From positions 310,001 through 374,000 of the forward strand of contig OX637799.1 of assembly GCA_951802425.1 (NCBI GenBank): 64,000 nucleotides of DNA. The letters are read 5' to 3'. Shown piece by piece: positions 1 to 10,800 of the stretch (positions are counted from its first letter, which is position 1; each line of letters begins with the position of its first letter). The DNA comes from Clavaria fumosa. Taxonomy: Eukaryota > Basidiomycota > Agaricomycetes > Agaricales > Clavariaceae. Below the pieces are notes generated by a model that ran no database searches, was not told the DNA's origin, and was given only the letters and a program-made list of their open reading frames with translations. A program made the position numbers and the translations under genes.

Positions 1-3000
1 CCCACACAACCATATCCCCGAACACAAGACAGAAAACACGCACGCTCTCCGCCCCAACCGCCATTATGCGGGTCGCGCTTGCAGTCGTTGAAGCCCCACG
101 CCGTCAGCGCAGCAGCTGCCGGCACGGCACACAGTCAAAGAAACAGAAAACAAGTACAACGCGTTTAGCTGTCAGCACAGGCTGGCATGGGGTAGAGGCA
201 GGGGGGAACCACGAACAAGTGAAGGAGGTCGTGTTGAACCTATCGCCGCGGACCAACGCGATGGCATCGCCAAGCACGGCCTTGGTCATCTGTTGGAAGG
301 GAGGCAGCGTGAGCAATAGCATAGCAGGCGCCTCGGCGGAGGGGGACGTACGGTGTAACCACACGAGAAACGCAGCCCGCCGCCTAGAGGGAAGTGAATT
401 AGCCAGACACCGCGCCCATGCAGGATGACAACCCACTTAAAGGCATGCTAGAAGGGAAATGTAGCTCAGTCGCGTTGCGGAGAAATTAAAAAACTTAAGG
501 GCTACGTACATGCTCTCGCATTGCAGACCGGTCTAACACCAAGGAATAGAAACGTCAGTGCTATCGAAAGCCAGAACCAAACACGCGCAAGAAAAACGAA
601 CGTAGAGCTCGAGATGGTCAATGTGTTTGTACAGCCGACGCGCAGTGTTCTAGAAAACAGGATGTGAACACACAAAGGGCGTGGTAAAGAGACGGCCATA
701 CCGCAATCTCGGGGTCGGGGTTCCACTCTTCAAAGGTCTCAAATTCTGTTCAAAACCACGCGTCAGTCAGTCAGTCCTCCCAGGCACCAAGCTGAACAAC
801 GCACGTTTAAGGCCCAAAAACTTCCTAAACTCGTTCATCTAGACCCAACCAGTAAACTCCTCATCCACAAAAAATTGCACAGGGGGGAGAGGGGCCAACG
901 AAAAAAAAAAGACGCACCGTGCAAACACCCCACCGTCTCCCCTGCTCGATACCAAGCATCTCAACAATACGAAGCACAGGCGGCGTCCCCCGCGCACGGT
1001 ACTGCCCCGCCGGGTTCGCCGTCGCATCCTGCAAGATCATCGCAATGTCCTCGTCCGCAAACCGGCCGTCCGCGCCGCGCTTCAGCCTACACACACGCCG
1101 CCCGCGGGTCAGTTCTGCGTAGCACAGCAAGCGCGCACGCGCGCGCCCTCTCACTCACCCGTTGAAGGTGCGCTGCTTCGGGTCAGAGTTGACCTCTTGG
1201 AAGGCCTTCCGCAGGCAGGCGCCAAAGTCTTGCATCGTGAGCTATCCGGACGGGGGGTCAGTCGCGAAACGGAGAGGGACAAACAGCGAGCGTGGGGGCC
1301 GGGGGGGGACCCACCTGGTCGGCTGGCTTGCCGTTGAACACGCGCTCAAAGACGTCCTCGGTCCATTTCTCGTCGGCGGCCGAGACCGTGGTGTGCCACT
1401 ACGTTCAACGCCGTCAATTTCTCCTGTTTCTTTTTTTTGTTGGGGGAGGTGAGGAGGTATAGGAAACGTACGCGGTAGAGCAGGTTGAACTCGACGCTGA
1501 CGTGGTTGCCTTGGCCTCTAGAGACGGTTTTGCCGTTGACAAGGGTGATGGGCTGCACGGTACGACGTTCGTCAGGGGTTGGTTATACTAAGAGAAGTGA
1601 CGCTGACATCAAAGGCGTTCATGTTCCACGCGTTGCCCTCAGACAGGCCCAGGAACCCAGAGACGTAGTCACCCACTAAGAAAATCGTCAGGCAACAGCA
1701 GACAAACCAAAAAAAGGGGGCAACTCAACTGATCATGCTCATGAAATGTCCGCAGCTGCAAAGAAATCAAGCAATGAGTTATACAGCGACCGAACAAACT
1801 AGCCCTTCCAGACCCACTTGACGAGCCGCGCAGTCTGGAAGATCTCCTCATCCTGCTGGGCCAGCAACTTCGCGTCACCCGGGACGGGGTCGGTCCAGCG
1901 CTTGCGCTCGTTGATCTTGAGGAGCATGTCGCAGACGTAGTTGTGGTTGCGGTTGAAGATGACGAGCAGCGCGCTCGCGGCGGGCGGCAGGAAGATGAGG
2001 CGCTCTTCTGCGAAGGTGTCGGGGTAGAGGTACCCGCGGCCCGACGCGCGGTCGCGCACGGAGTCCTGGGCTTCCTGGTCTGCAGGTGGGGGTTGGTGGC
2101 GCCGTGGAAGGGAGGGGGAACGAAAAAACACGTACTGTGGCCATAGAGGGGACTGAGGTCGAGGTAAGAGCTGGTATCGTTAATGGTCCAGTCGTACGGG
2201 TTGCTCCTAAAGAGGGAGTGCGTGACGAGAGACGCAAAGGCAAAGGTCAAGCTGGAGTTGCCGCCCTTGTGATCGACGCGCTGTCCAGAGTAGGTATTAC
2301 TTTTGTGTAAATTCAAGCAAAGACAACACGGAATAGACTCACGTGGCGTGCCTTGAGGAGGGCGTCAAAGACGAGGCCGGGGTCAGGGAGGGAGTCGGCG
2401 GGGATACAGGTCTTGCCCTGTACGCTGCGAGCGTAGCGCGTGCCGGCGCGACCGATATCAGGGTTGTGGATATTATTGTAGCCGCCGTCAGCGTGGCGGA
2501 AGGTGAATTCGGGGCCAAGGTAGGCGGCGGGGGGGTGGGGGATTGTGTTGTAAAGGATGCCGACTGCGGTGTCTGTGAGCTGCCCGCCGATTTTGGTGCC
2601 GGGTGGGAGACGGGACATGAGAGTGAGGCCGGCCTCGAACTAGGAGGGAGAGAGGATGAGATGACGCGTGAGAGGGTAAACGGCCAGTCGAGGGCGAGCA
2701 TGAACCTACCGCGCCGAGCCTGTCGTTCTCTTCTCCTGGCTTGAGGAGGAGGTCCATGAACCCAGCCTAGGGAGAATAGACGCGTGATTCGAGGTGGACT
2801 GTGCGTGTAACTGAGAGAAAAGACAGCTTACGACGACCTTGGGGTCGGGGTTGATGTCAGCAGACTTTTTCTTAAAGTCCTCTACCTTTTGGACGAGGTT
2901 TGTGACTGTTGAATGGCCCTGAGGGCTAACGTTGGCATCGTCAGAGGCTTGCCAGTCGTATAGACCATCTGGAGCGATTGGTGGATCGCGTCTGATGAGA

Positions 3001-3062
3001 TAGGCAGTGTCAGCGCCCAATGAAAAGGCTTGAACTGGAGATATCTGTGGTAGTGCAGCCAT
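1..3062 (-). CDS. Linoleate diol synthase / Ppo-type fatty acid dioxygenase, 3' end cut by window edge
   Basis: Ppo-type enzymes oxygenate linoleic/oleic acid with an N-terminal heme dioxygenase domain and rearrange the hydroperoxide in a C-terminal P450-like domain, giving oxylipin signals. Predicted exons (minus, 5' to 3'): 3062-2832, 2766-2710, 2639-2343, 2280-2136, 2079-1818, 1755-1730, 1675-1608, 1552-1472, 1398-1315, 1241-1159, 1086-918, 838-805, 745-702, 649-602, 532-510, 447-437, 383-352, 289-217, 115-44. They keep one frame for 613 residues with GT-AG introns. Visible motifs are HPPAAYLG, RSNPY, SPLYG, the distal-heme motif VTHSLFR (His about 216), FNLLYRWH (Tyr388 and proximal His391, split by an intron), DEKWTED, GIEQ, NEFRKF, DAIALVRGDRF and a WGFNDC motif. 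The start is the first ATG of the frame, 52 nt below a TATA box. The remaining 3' part, including any P450 domain, lies outside the window, so whether it is functional cannot be told. Family assignment is firm; individual small exons are less so. Confidence 0.88.
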
Positions 3063-3620
3063 GGTAAGTGAAAGGAGATATCGGGGTTGATGAGAAGAAT
3101 GAAGTAAGGTACCTTTTATAGACGGGGTTGAGTGTGAGAATAAGAAGAAAGGTAAATAGACAAGAGTAAAGAGTAAAAAGTAACCGGAGGCGAGAAGCGA
3201 GCGAGTGCGGTGGCAGCGGTGGCAGCGGTGGGTAGAAGCAATGAAGAAGATAAGACGGAGTTTGAGCGATGACATAGAAGATGATGACATTGACTTAGTC
3301 GGGTGAGTCGGAGAGTTGATTGACCGGAGAGTGTGAGTTGAATGACATGACTATATTGGGTTAGATTAGTATGATAACTAGAGATGTAACCACGTGATGA
3401 CAACATTGACCCAAAGAATTGACAATGTGTTATTACTATATATAGTTAGATTATCACTTAATTCTAAAACGGACTCTTTTCATCACCGTGATTCTTTTCT
3501 TTCTCTCTCTCTTTCTCTCTCTTATCATTTCAGAAGGAACCGATCTATTATCAATGTACTGCTTTACTATAAAGTGACCCACATCTAAATAACGTACCCA
3601 TCTCTCTATCTCTCTCTCTC
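3063..3620. promoter_or_regulatory. Divergent intergenic promoter region
   Basis: This 558-bp gap separates two divergently transcribed genes. On the plus-strand side there is TATATATA at 3437-3444 and a long CT-rich tract (about 3497-3522, continued near 3600-3620) directly before the DUF2235 start codon, a common fungal promoter feature. On the minus side lies the TATA box at 3114-3120. No further gene is seen. Confidence 0.5.
3114..3120 (-). promoter_or_regulatory. TATA box of the Ppo-like gene
   Basis: The minus strand reads TATAAAA here, 52 nt upstream of the predicted ATG at 3062. Position and sequence fit a core promoter element. Confidence 0.45.
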
Positions 3621-5926
3621 ATGGCTTCTACTAACGCTACTCATCAGCAAATCGCTTCAGAGGCACCTACCCTCGTCTCTCCATCTCCTACCGCTTCAAA
3701 GATCGTAAGAGACACAAGTGGTGGTGGTCATTCCCATTTTCGTGCACCCGATAGAGATGGTACCCTCGGCCCAAACGCTGTAATCCCTGCAGTCGTACCC
3801 CCTGTACACCCATTCCGTACCCTTGTCATTTGCTTCGATGGAACGGTAAAGTCGTTGCCATTCCAAATCCAATCCACGTCCCTACTAACCACAATCACAA
3901 AGGGTGATCAATTCGATAACGACGTGAGTCAACACACACACTCTCTCTTGACGCACCTCGAAAACCCTCTAACATAAATTTAGAACTCCAATGTCGTCAA
4001 GCTCTTCCAGTTGCTCAAAAAGGACGACAGGAATCTGCAAATGTGTTACTATCAAGCAGGAATAGGAACCTACAACAACCCACAGATTCCTACCCCTATA
4101 GGTTCAAAGATCTCCAAGGTTGAAATCTTTCCATCTTGAATTGGGCTCCCATTGATCTTTCGTCATAGATCCTGGACGAGATGTTCGCTTGGAACCTTGA
4201 CGCCCATGTCATGGGTAAAGCACCCTCTCTCCCCCTTTTTTCATATCCGCAATCCTCCTCACAATCGTCACATCTATAGATGGTTATGAGTTCCTCATGC
4301 AAAATTGTGCGTCTTACTTCAACAAAAAAATCGTTTCTCTCCCGATTCATCAGCCTCTGCAGACACAGCCGGTGACAGGATTTGCATCTTCGGATTCAGT
4401 CGGGGCGCATACACCGCACGTGCGCTCGCCGGCATGCTCCACAAGGTTGGCCTTCTCCCTGCCTGCAATCACCAGCAAGTCCCCTTCGCATACAAGATGT
4501 ACTCGCGGACGGACGACCTCGGCTGGAAGCAGTCTAACGCGTTCAAGCGCTGTTTCAGTATCGACGTTGACGTTGAGTTCATCGGCGTCTGGTAAGTCAA
4601 TCGAGCGGAGCCTTCCTTTTTTTAAAATTTTAGCCTTTCCGCGAGAAGAGATAGACAAAGTGACACTGACACATCTTCTTTAGGGACACCGTCCAGTCGG
4701 TAGGTCTGCTTGACCGCCGTCTGCCCTTCACCACTTCCAACACCGCCGTGCGCACCTTCCGGCATGCCGTCGCCCTCGATGAACACCGCGTCAAATTCAA
4801 AGCTAATCTTTGGAACCGCCCGAATCCCACCGAGGCCGTGCTCGGTGAGGAGCTCAAGCAAAAAAAGGAAAAGAAGAAGAAGAACGGCGGATACTGGGAC
4901 TTTGGCTCATCGTTGGCCTCGTCGTTCTATGGCACGGCCGCTACTGTCGTCGCCGAGGTCGAAGGCCCGAAGAAGCCCAAATTGAAGGAGTTGGAACGCA
5001 AGTTCGAGAAGCCAAGGGATAAACCCACCGACATTGATGAAGTCTGGTTCACTGGCTGTCACTGCGGTAATTAAAACCACACCTCGTCACGTCCATTACT
5101 CAGCTTCTCCCGTTGCTGCCTTTTTTTTGGAATCGAACAGACGTAGGCGGCGGCGCCGTCGAGGACGACGTCGAGCACGCCCTCGCGCGCATCCCGCTGC
5201 GGTGGATGATCCGCGAGTGCTTCAAGACCAACACGGGGATCATGTTCGACGTCGACGGCCTGCGCGAGATCGGGCTCGACCCCGCGCGGCTCTACCCGGA
5301 GGTGCTCCCGCGCCCGCCGCCGATGCCCGTGTCGGGCGCGCGCATCGCACGCATCCCGAAGAAGGGCGCTCCGCCCGCGCCCGCGCCCGCACCCGCACCC
5401 GCCGCGTCCGGGCCCGTGTCTGCGTCCACGTCGACCGCGCCCGTCCACTACGCGGACGGAGAAGGTTCCGCTGCTGCTCCTCCGCGCGCCATGCCCGCCG
5501 CTGACGGGTCTCCTTCTGCGACAGCGGCTGCGGGCCTCCTGCCGGTGGGCCTCGAGGAGGAGGAGGAGCTCCACGACGCGCTCTCGCCCGTGTACGACCA
5601 GCTCTCGCTCGCGCGCTGGTGGTGGCTGCTCGAGCTCCTCCCGCTCAAGCGGCGGTTCCAGCGGTCGGAGGACGACAAATGGGGCAACGAGTATCTGTGC
5701 GTTCTCTCTCCCTTCTCTCTTTCTTCGTGTGTGTGTCCATGGGGCCGATGTTGGGTCCTTTTGCAGGCCGAATTTGGGCTCCGCCCGCTACATCCCGAAA
5801 CAGAAGGATGGGCTCAGGGTGCATCGGTCCGTCAAGATGCGCATGGACGCCGAGTTCGAGGCCCGCCCTGGGCACAGGTACACCCCGCGCCCCGAGTTCA
5901 GGGTCGAGCCGACCTGGGTGGACTGA
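3621..5926 (+). CDS. DUF2235 alpha/beta-hydrolase-fold protein (Tle1-like)
   Basis: Nine predicted exons, 3621-3845, 3903-3923, 3984-4118, 4169-4214, 4280-4306, 4363-4591, 4684-5066, 5141-5696 and 5767-5926, give an uninterrupted 593-residue protein with consistent phases. The family hallmarks are all present: [10 protein letters not shown] near residue 66, an NSNVVKLF stretch, YYQAGIGTY, the nucleophile elbow [10 protein letters not shown] (Ser about 164), [16 protein letters not shown] and WFTGCH. DUF2235 proteins resemble type VI lipase effectors of the Tle1 group; a lipid or ester hydrolase role is inferred from the serine elbow, and the substrate is unknown. Two low-complexity insertions, a lysine-rich patch around 4857-4885 and a proline-alanine linker around 5370-5410, sit between conserved blocks and probably form loops. 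No signal peptide is evident. The start is the first ATG after the CT-rich tract. Confidence 0.9.
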
Positions 5927-6708
5927 GCGAGCGAGCCCCCCCGCGCGAGGAAAGACGCTCGCCGTCCTCCTCCACGCGACGCCGCCGCCAAGAAGGTTGG
6001 ATACGGACGGACGTACATACCTCTCTCTCTCTCTTCTTCTCTTTTCTCTTCTTGTTTCTCATGTGTTGACTCCCCGGACCCGTCCCATACTCCCCATGTA
6101 GTGTTTGTTTGCTATGTCTTGCCTTGGCGCTCCCGGTGTGTTGGTGCAACGAACACCTGTCCGTACGTCCCTGTACATATGTATACCATAACATACCACG
6201 GGATGCCTCCCTCCCACCCCCTGTCCCTGTGTGTGTATGTGCTGCGTTCCTGCGTTCCTGCGGCCTGGCCTGGCCTGTGGCGTACGTGCTTCTCCCGTGC
6301 CCCGGGGGACAATTTGAGATGTCTATCAGCCAGCGTGAGTACTGTACCATACGCGCATGTCAATGCGAGCGTGGCCACGCAACGCCACGCAACAACGCCA
6401 CGCAACGCCTCCCCGTCGCCTCCCCGTTTGGGTCCGCTGCCACCAGAACGTGGCTTCTTGGCACGACCTCGGCGCCCAGGGTCGAGTCGGGCGACTGGGC
6501 GTGGGTCTCCCCTCCCTCCCACACTTTCAGCAGGACGAATAGATGCCAGACAGAGATCGCGTCTCCCTCATTTCCCTTGTTGCCGGGGGGGAGGGGGGGT
6601 GTTGAGCATGAACAGAGGTTACGCCGAAACTACAGTACAGTATCTGAAATTAGTGTACGAGCCCCTTTGACCGAATGAGATTCCCTGACACCTGCCTCCC
6701 TCCTTAGA
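5927..6708. other. Intergenic region between DUF2235 gene and tRNA
   Basis: No convincing gene is visible. It contains CT-rich 3' sequence after the DUF2235 stop and a short tandem array of CGCCACGCAA-like units around 6373-6412. Open frames on both strands here are arginine/serine-rich artefacts of GC-rich DNA. Confidence 0.5.
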
Positions 6709-6804
6709 GGCACTATAGCCAAGTGGTTACGGCGACAGATTTGAACCCCCGCGTACATTATCTGTTCCTCTCTGAGGGCGCAGGTTCGAACCCTGCTGGT
6801 GTCG
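6709..6804 (+). tRNA. tRNA-Ser (anticodon UGA) with a 14-nt intron
   Basis: The cloverleaf can be drawn completely. The acceptor stem GGCACTA pairs with TGGTGTC (two G-U pairs), the D arm is GCC/GGC, and the anticodon stem ACAGA (6735-6739) pairs with TCTGT (6761-6765). The class II variable arm is CCTC/GAGG, the T arm is GCAGG-TTCGAAC-CCTGC, and the discriminator base is G. The anticodon TGA lies at 6742-6744, followed by A37 and an intron at about 6746-6759, the usual nuclear tRNA intron position. Internal A box TAGCCAAGTGG and B box GGTTCGAACCC are present. Class II architecture plus G73 supports serine. A run of seven Ts follows. Confidence 0.92.
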
Positions 6805-6812
6805 AAATTGGG

Positions 6813-6819
6813 TTTTTTT
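6813..6819 (+). terminator. RNA polymerase III terminator of the tRNA-Ser gene
   Basis: Seven consecutive T residues start 9 nt after the tRNA 3' end, a standard Pol III stop. Confidence 0.8.
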
Positions 6820-7889
6820 AATTTTTTAATTTTAACCCTGGATCTGGGTTTGCGGCTTACAGTACTCAACTCAATATTGAATGCCCATGGGTTTGTTCAC
6901 TCCAATGGATCTTATTTTATTATAATAACGCTGCAAAAACCCGTAAATTCAGCTCATCTTTGCGCTGGGACAACTATCACGGTTGTCAATCTGGCTTTCG
7001 TAGAGGTACAGTTCCCCCTGCGTCAGACGAGCTCCGTAACAGTGCTTCATCCTGTGGATTCCTTTCAAAAAAGGACATTCCGTGGTCCCGATAATCCTTG
7101 CAAGCTAGCATATAACCAGCCTGGAATGACGCGTAGAGGGGGTCGAGGGTAATAAGGATCATTCGAGAAAAAAGGCGTTGACGAGGGCTGGGATATCCAG
7201 AGACTCCTTTGGAAAAACTACGCATCGGACCCAGCACTCGAGTCCGACAAATTATGCATGAATATACTCAAGCTGGCGAGAGGATGAGTTCGCGCAATGA
7301 CGCCTGGAAGCGTCTCAGTCTCTTTTCTGATGATGTTGATCCAAGTGAGGAGGTCTCTTTGTCATCACGTTCCTCGTCTGAGAGGTCCTGGAATTTCACA
7401 GGAGGTCCTGCGGACTGAGTCCAACTGCAGAGACGTCATATATGTGGATGCGTCGGTCGTCGTTAACGAAATTTTTACCTCGCAGTCGAGAGCGTAGGAA
7501 AGGCAGCAGTAGAGGGGCATGTCGCCCATATAAAAAAACAGAGAGCAACGACAAGCTAGATACAAAGCAAGTTTGGAGGTTTCAAGCGCTGGAGCACAGA
7601 GCTGAAATCAATGATGAAAGGTGTAGAGAACAACGGCAGATGGACGGGGAGCGAGCTATGAGATGTTTACAGAAAGAGGGTCCGATACGTTCAATGTTCC
7701 TCGTTTTAGAGGCAGACATGGCATTGGGATCGGGTCGCAAAAGAATCGGGAACGTCCCGAGAATCTATCAAGCGCTGGCGTCACGTGCAATGTTACATCA
7801 AATTGTGACTGTCACGTCACGCTTTGCACCATCGATAAGCATCCAGTCGCTAACTCGTATCTTTCGTCGACACTACTCGTATCATCACC
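6820..7889. other. Intergenic region upstream of the NACHT-WD40 gene
   Basis: No gene is recognised. A short minus-strand open frame at 7237-6986 has mixed amino acid composition but no recognisable motif, and it is not called. The region should hold the promoter of the NACHT-WD40 gene; no clear TATA box is seen next to its start. Confidence 0.4.
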
Positions 7890-10800
7890 ATGCGCAAAGC
7901 TCTTAACAGTACCCTGGCGAAGATCAAGTCTTCTTCAGGGCCTCAGTCTCCTGCCTTCATTGGTCTCCAGAATGCTCTCGCACTTCTCAAGGAGGTTGCG
8001 GGGAAGACAGGTGTACCGGGACTGCAGGAAGGTATCGGGGGATTTGTAGTGCTCCTCAATGCTATTCAGGTGCGTGAAACATGTCATTTGTTTTGCCGTC
8101 GTTGCTTGCCAGTGCTAATCCTCCACACAGAAAACCTCACAAAACAGCAATGACTTGGAATCACTGGCTGGCCGTGTTCGAGCCTTGGGAAAAATGCTGC
8201 AGGAGGCATCCAAAAGCGGCGCCCTGTCTGCAACAATGACTGAACATATCAACTGCTTGTCTGAGTGAGTCACCATTTCCTTGCAAAATGCTCTGCTGAT
8301 CTCAGTCTCGCATGGCAGATCATGGAAGTCTGTCGGGGAGAAGGCTCAGCATATGATCATGCGCAACCGCTTGGAGCGTGTCCTCAACCGTGACCGTGAT
8401 GCTCTTGAGATTACGGGCCTCATTTCTGCTGTCAATGACTCAATACAACAATTCCTGGTAAGTAAGTGGCTCATACCTTTTGGACACCCTGATTAAGGTG
8501 TGGTCGGTCACTCAAAGGTTCAAAGTACACTTACCTTTGATTCCACACTTGGAGTAAGTTTATGAGCAAGTGTCCTTGTCTTGTTTCTGATGAATTGATC
8601 AGAGAATTGAGTCAAAGCTTGACATCTATGGTAATGATCTATTCGTACTTTGGCCCTGGTGATCTGCTTATTTTCGCTGTGCAGTTGGTCTCAACCTGCC
8701 TCGTGCGGTCACTGCTGGCTTCTACTGCAATAATAAGCTAGTCTCATGTCTTGGTGGTACTCGGAAAGAGATTCTTGAGGAGCTGTATCAGTGGATTGGT
8801 CATGATGTTGAACACCAGGAGGGCCTACCCACATCTTCTGACCATTTGTGTGTCATGGGGACTCGGCGGATATTTTGGATTAATGGTGTAGCTGGGAGTG
8901 GGAAGACTACAATTGCCTACACTGCTGCCAAGTTCTGTGAGGACAAAGGAGTCCTTGCTGCGAGCTTCTTCTGCTCTAGGGATAATGCTGATTGCAGCAA
9001 TCTGAATCTGGTATTCACTACCATTGCCTATCAATTAGGACAGTTTTGTCCGGAGTTCAAAGCTGGACTTGCAGATGTTGTCAGGTCTAATCCTGATATT
9101 GTTTACTCCTCTGTCTCCTATCAGTTGGAGAAGATGATTGTCAAACCATTTGTGGCCATGAGGAATAAGTTCTCTCCAAGTTTAGTTGTGATTGATGCCC
9201 TGGATGAATGCAAAGATGACAACTCCACATCTACCATTCTGGCATCGTTATCCCAACACATTGAAAAGTTATTTCCTTTGCAATTTCTCATCACCAGTAG
9301 ACCAATTCTCCAAATCACTGGTGCTTTTCAACATCCACTTCTCAACAATACAACCAGACCAATGATTCTTCATGAAGTCAGGTTGGATGTCATTAAAAGT
9401 GATATCCAGTATTATCTGACATGGCACCTTGAAGCTATCAAACACAGATATCACATTTCTGGATCCTGGCCATCCCCCACAGATGTTGAGACCTTGGCCA
9501 ATATGTCCTCAGGCCTGTTCATATTTGCTGCCACTGCAGCAAGGTTCATTGATGTTGCTGACCCCAAGGGGCAACTGAGGATACTTTTGAACACAACAAC
9601 TGCTGTGGACTCCTCTCCTCGGCAGCATTTGGATCAGTTGTATTTGCAAGTGTTGAACATTGCATTCCCAAACATTCCTGAACACCTTGGAGTCAAATTG
9701 CGCTTGATTCTTGGAACTATTGCCATCCTTCAGGATCCTCTCTCATCAGATCAATTGGAGGACCTGCTTGAATCTGGTGTTAATGTCAATGGTTATCTTC
9801 AGAAGTTGCAGGCAATCATTATAACTCCAGATGATGGTATTGGAGTTATAAGATTGATCCACCCATCATTCTTTGACTTCATTGTGGACCCTACCAGATG
9901 CCACAACATGCAGTTTAGAGTCAATCTTGAAGAGCAACACACCAACATGGCAGAGAAATGCCTGGTTGTGATGAAAAGGCTGAAGAAGGATATTTGTGGT
10001 ATAAAAGACCCCACCAAGTTCAACCATGAGGTGCCAGATCTCTCAGAAATGATATCAAAACACATCTCAGGCAGCCTGCAGTATGCGTGTAGATATTGGG
10101 GCATGCATGTTTGCAGTGGCAAGTTTTCAAGCAATGTATTGCAGCTTCTGGGACATTTCTGTTCAAACCATTTACTACATTGGATAGAGGTTTGCAGCCT
10201 TCTTGGGAATCTGAGAAATGCATTGCAAATGTTGGCATCTGTGCATGCCTATCTTTCAGTAAGAGCATGTTCTTACTAAATGGAGTTGACAAAACTAACA
10301 TGTGGTCTTGAATAGATGAATAACCATATGGATATTGTCTCAGCCCTCTTATCTGATGGTGAGAGATTGATCCAGGAGTTCTTTCCAGCCATCAGTGTGT
10401 CTGCCTTGCAAGTGTATTTTACAGCTTTGCCTTTCACCCCAGTTGGCACTGATATATACAATACCTATAATAAGCAAATGGAGGGAGCAGTGATGGTGCA
10501 AGGGGAGTTACCAGAACAATGGAGTGCATGTGTACAAGTCATGGAGGGCCATTCTGAATGGGTCAGATCAGTGTCAGTCTCTCCAGATGGCACAAGGATA
10601 GTTTCAGGGTCTGATGACAGGACAGTGAGAGTGTGGGATGCAGTCACTGGTGCTCATCTGCAAACACTTGAGGGTCATTCTGATGGCATCACATCAGTGT
10701 CATTCTCTCCAGATGGCACAAGGATAGTTTCAGGGTCTTATGACAGGACAGTGAGAGTGTGGGATGCAGTCACTGGTGCTCATCTTCAAACACTTGTGGG

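Noticed and set aside
1669..2316. Minus-strand frame of 215 codons and its plus-strand partners in the Ppo gene
   Set aside because: It runs through two predicted introns; the true exons lie partly in other frames and carry the family motifs.
5034..5574. Arginine-rich frames overlapping DUF2235 exon 8
   Set aside because: They are shadows of a GC-rich exon; the DUF2235 frame is supported by splice joins and conserved motifs.
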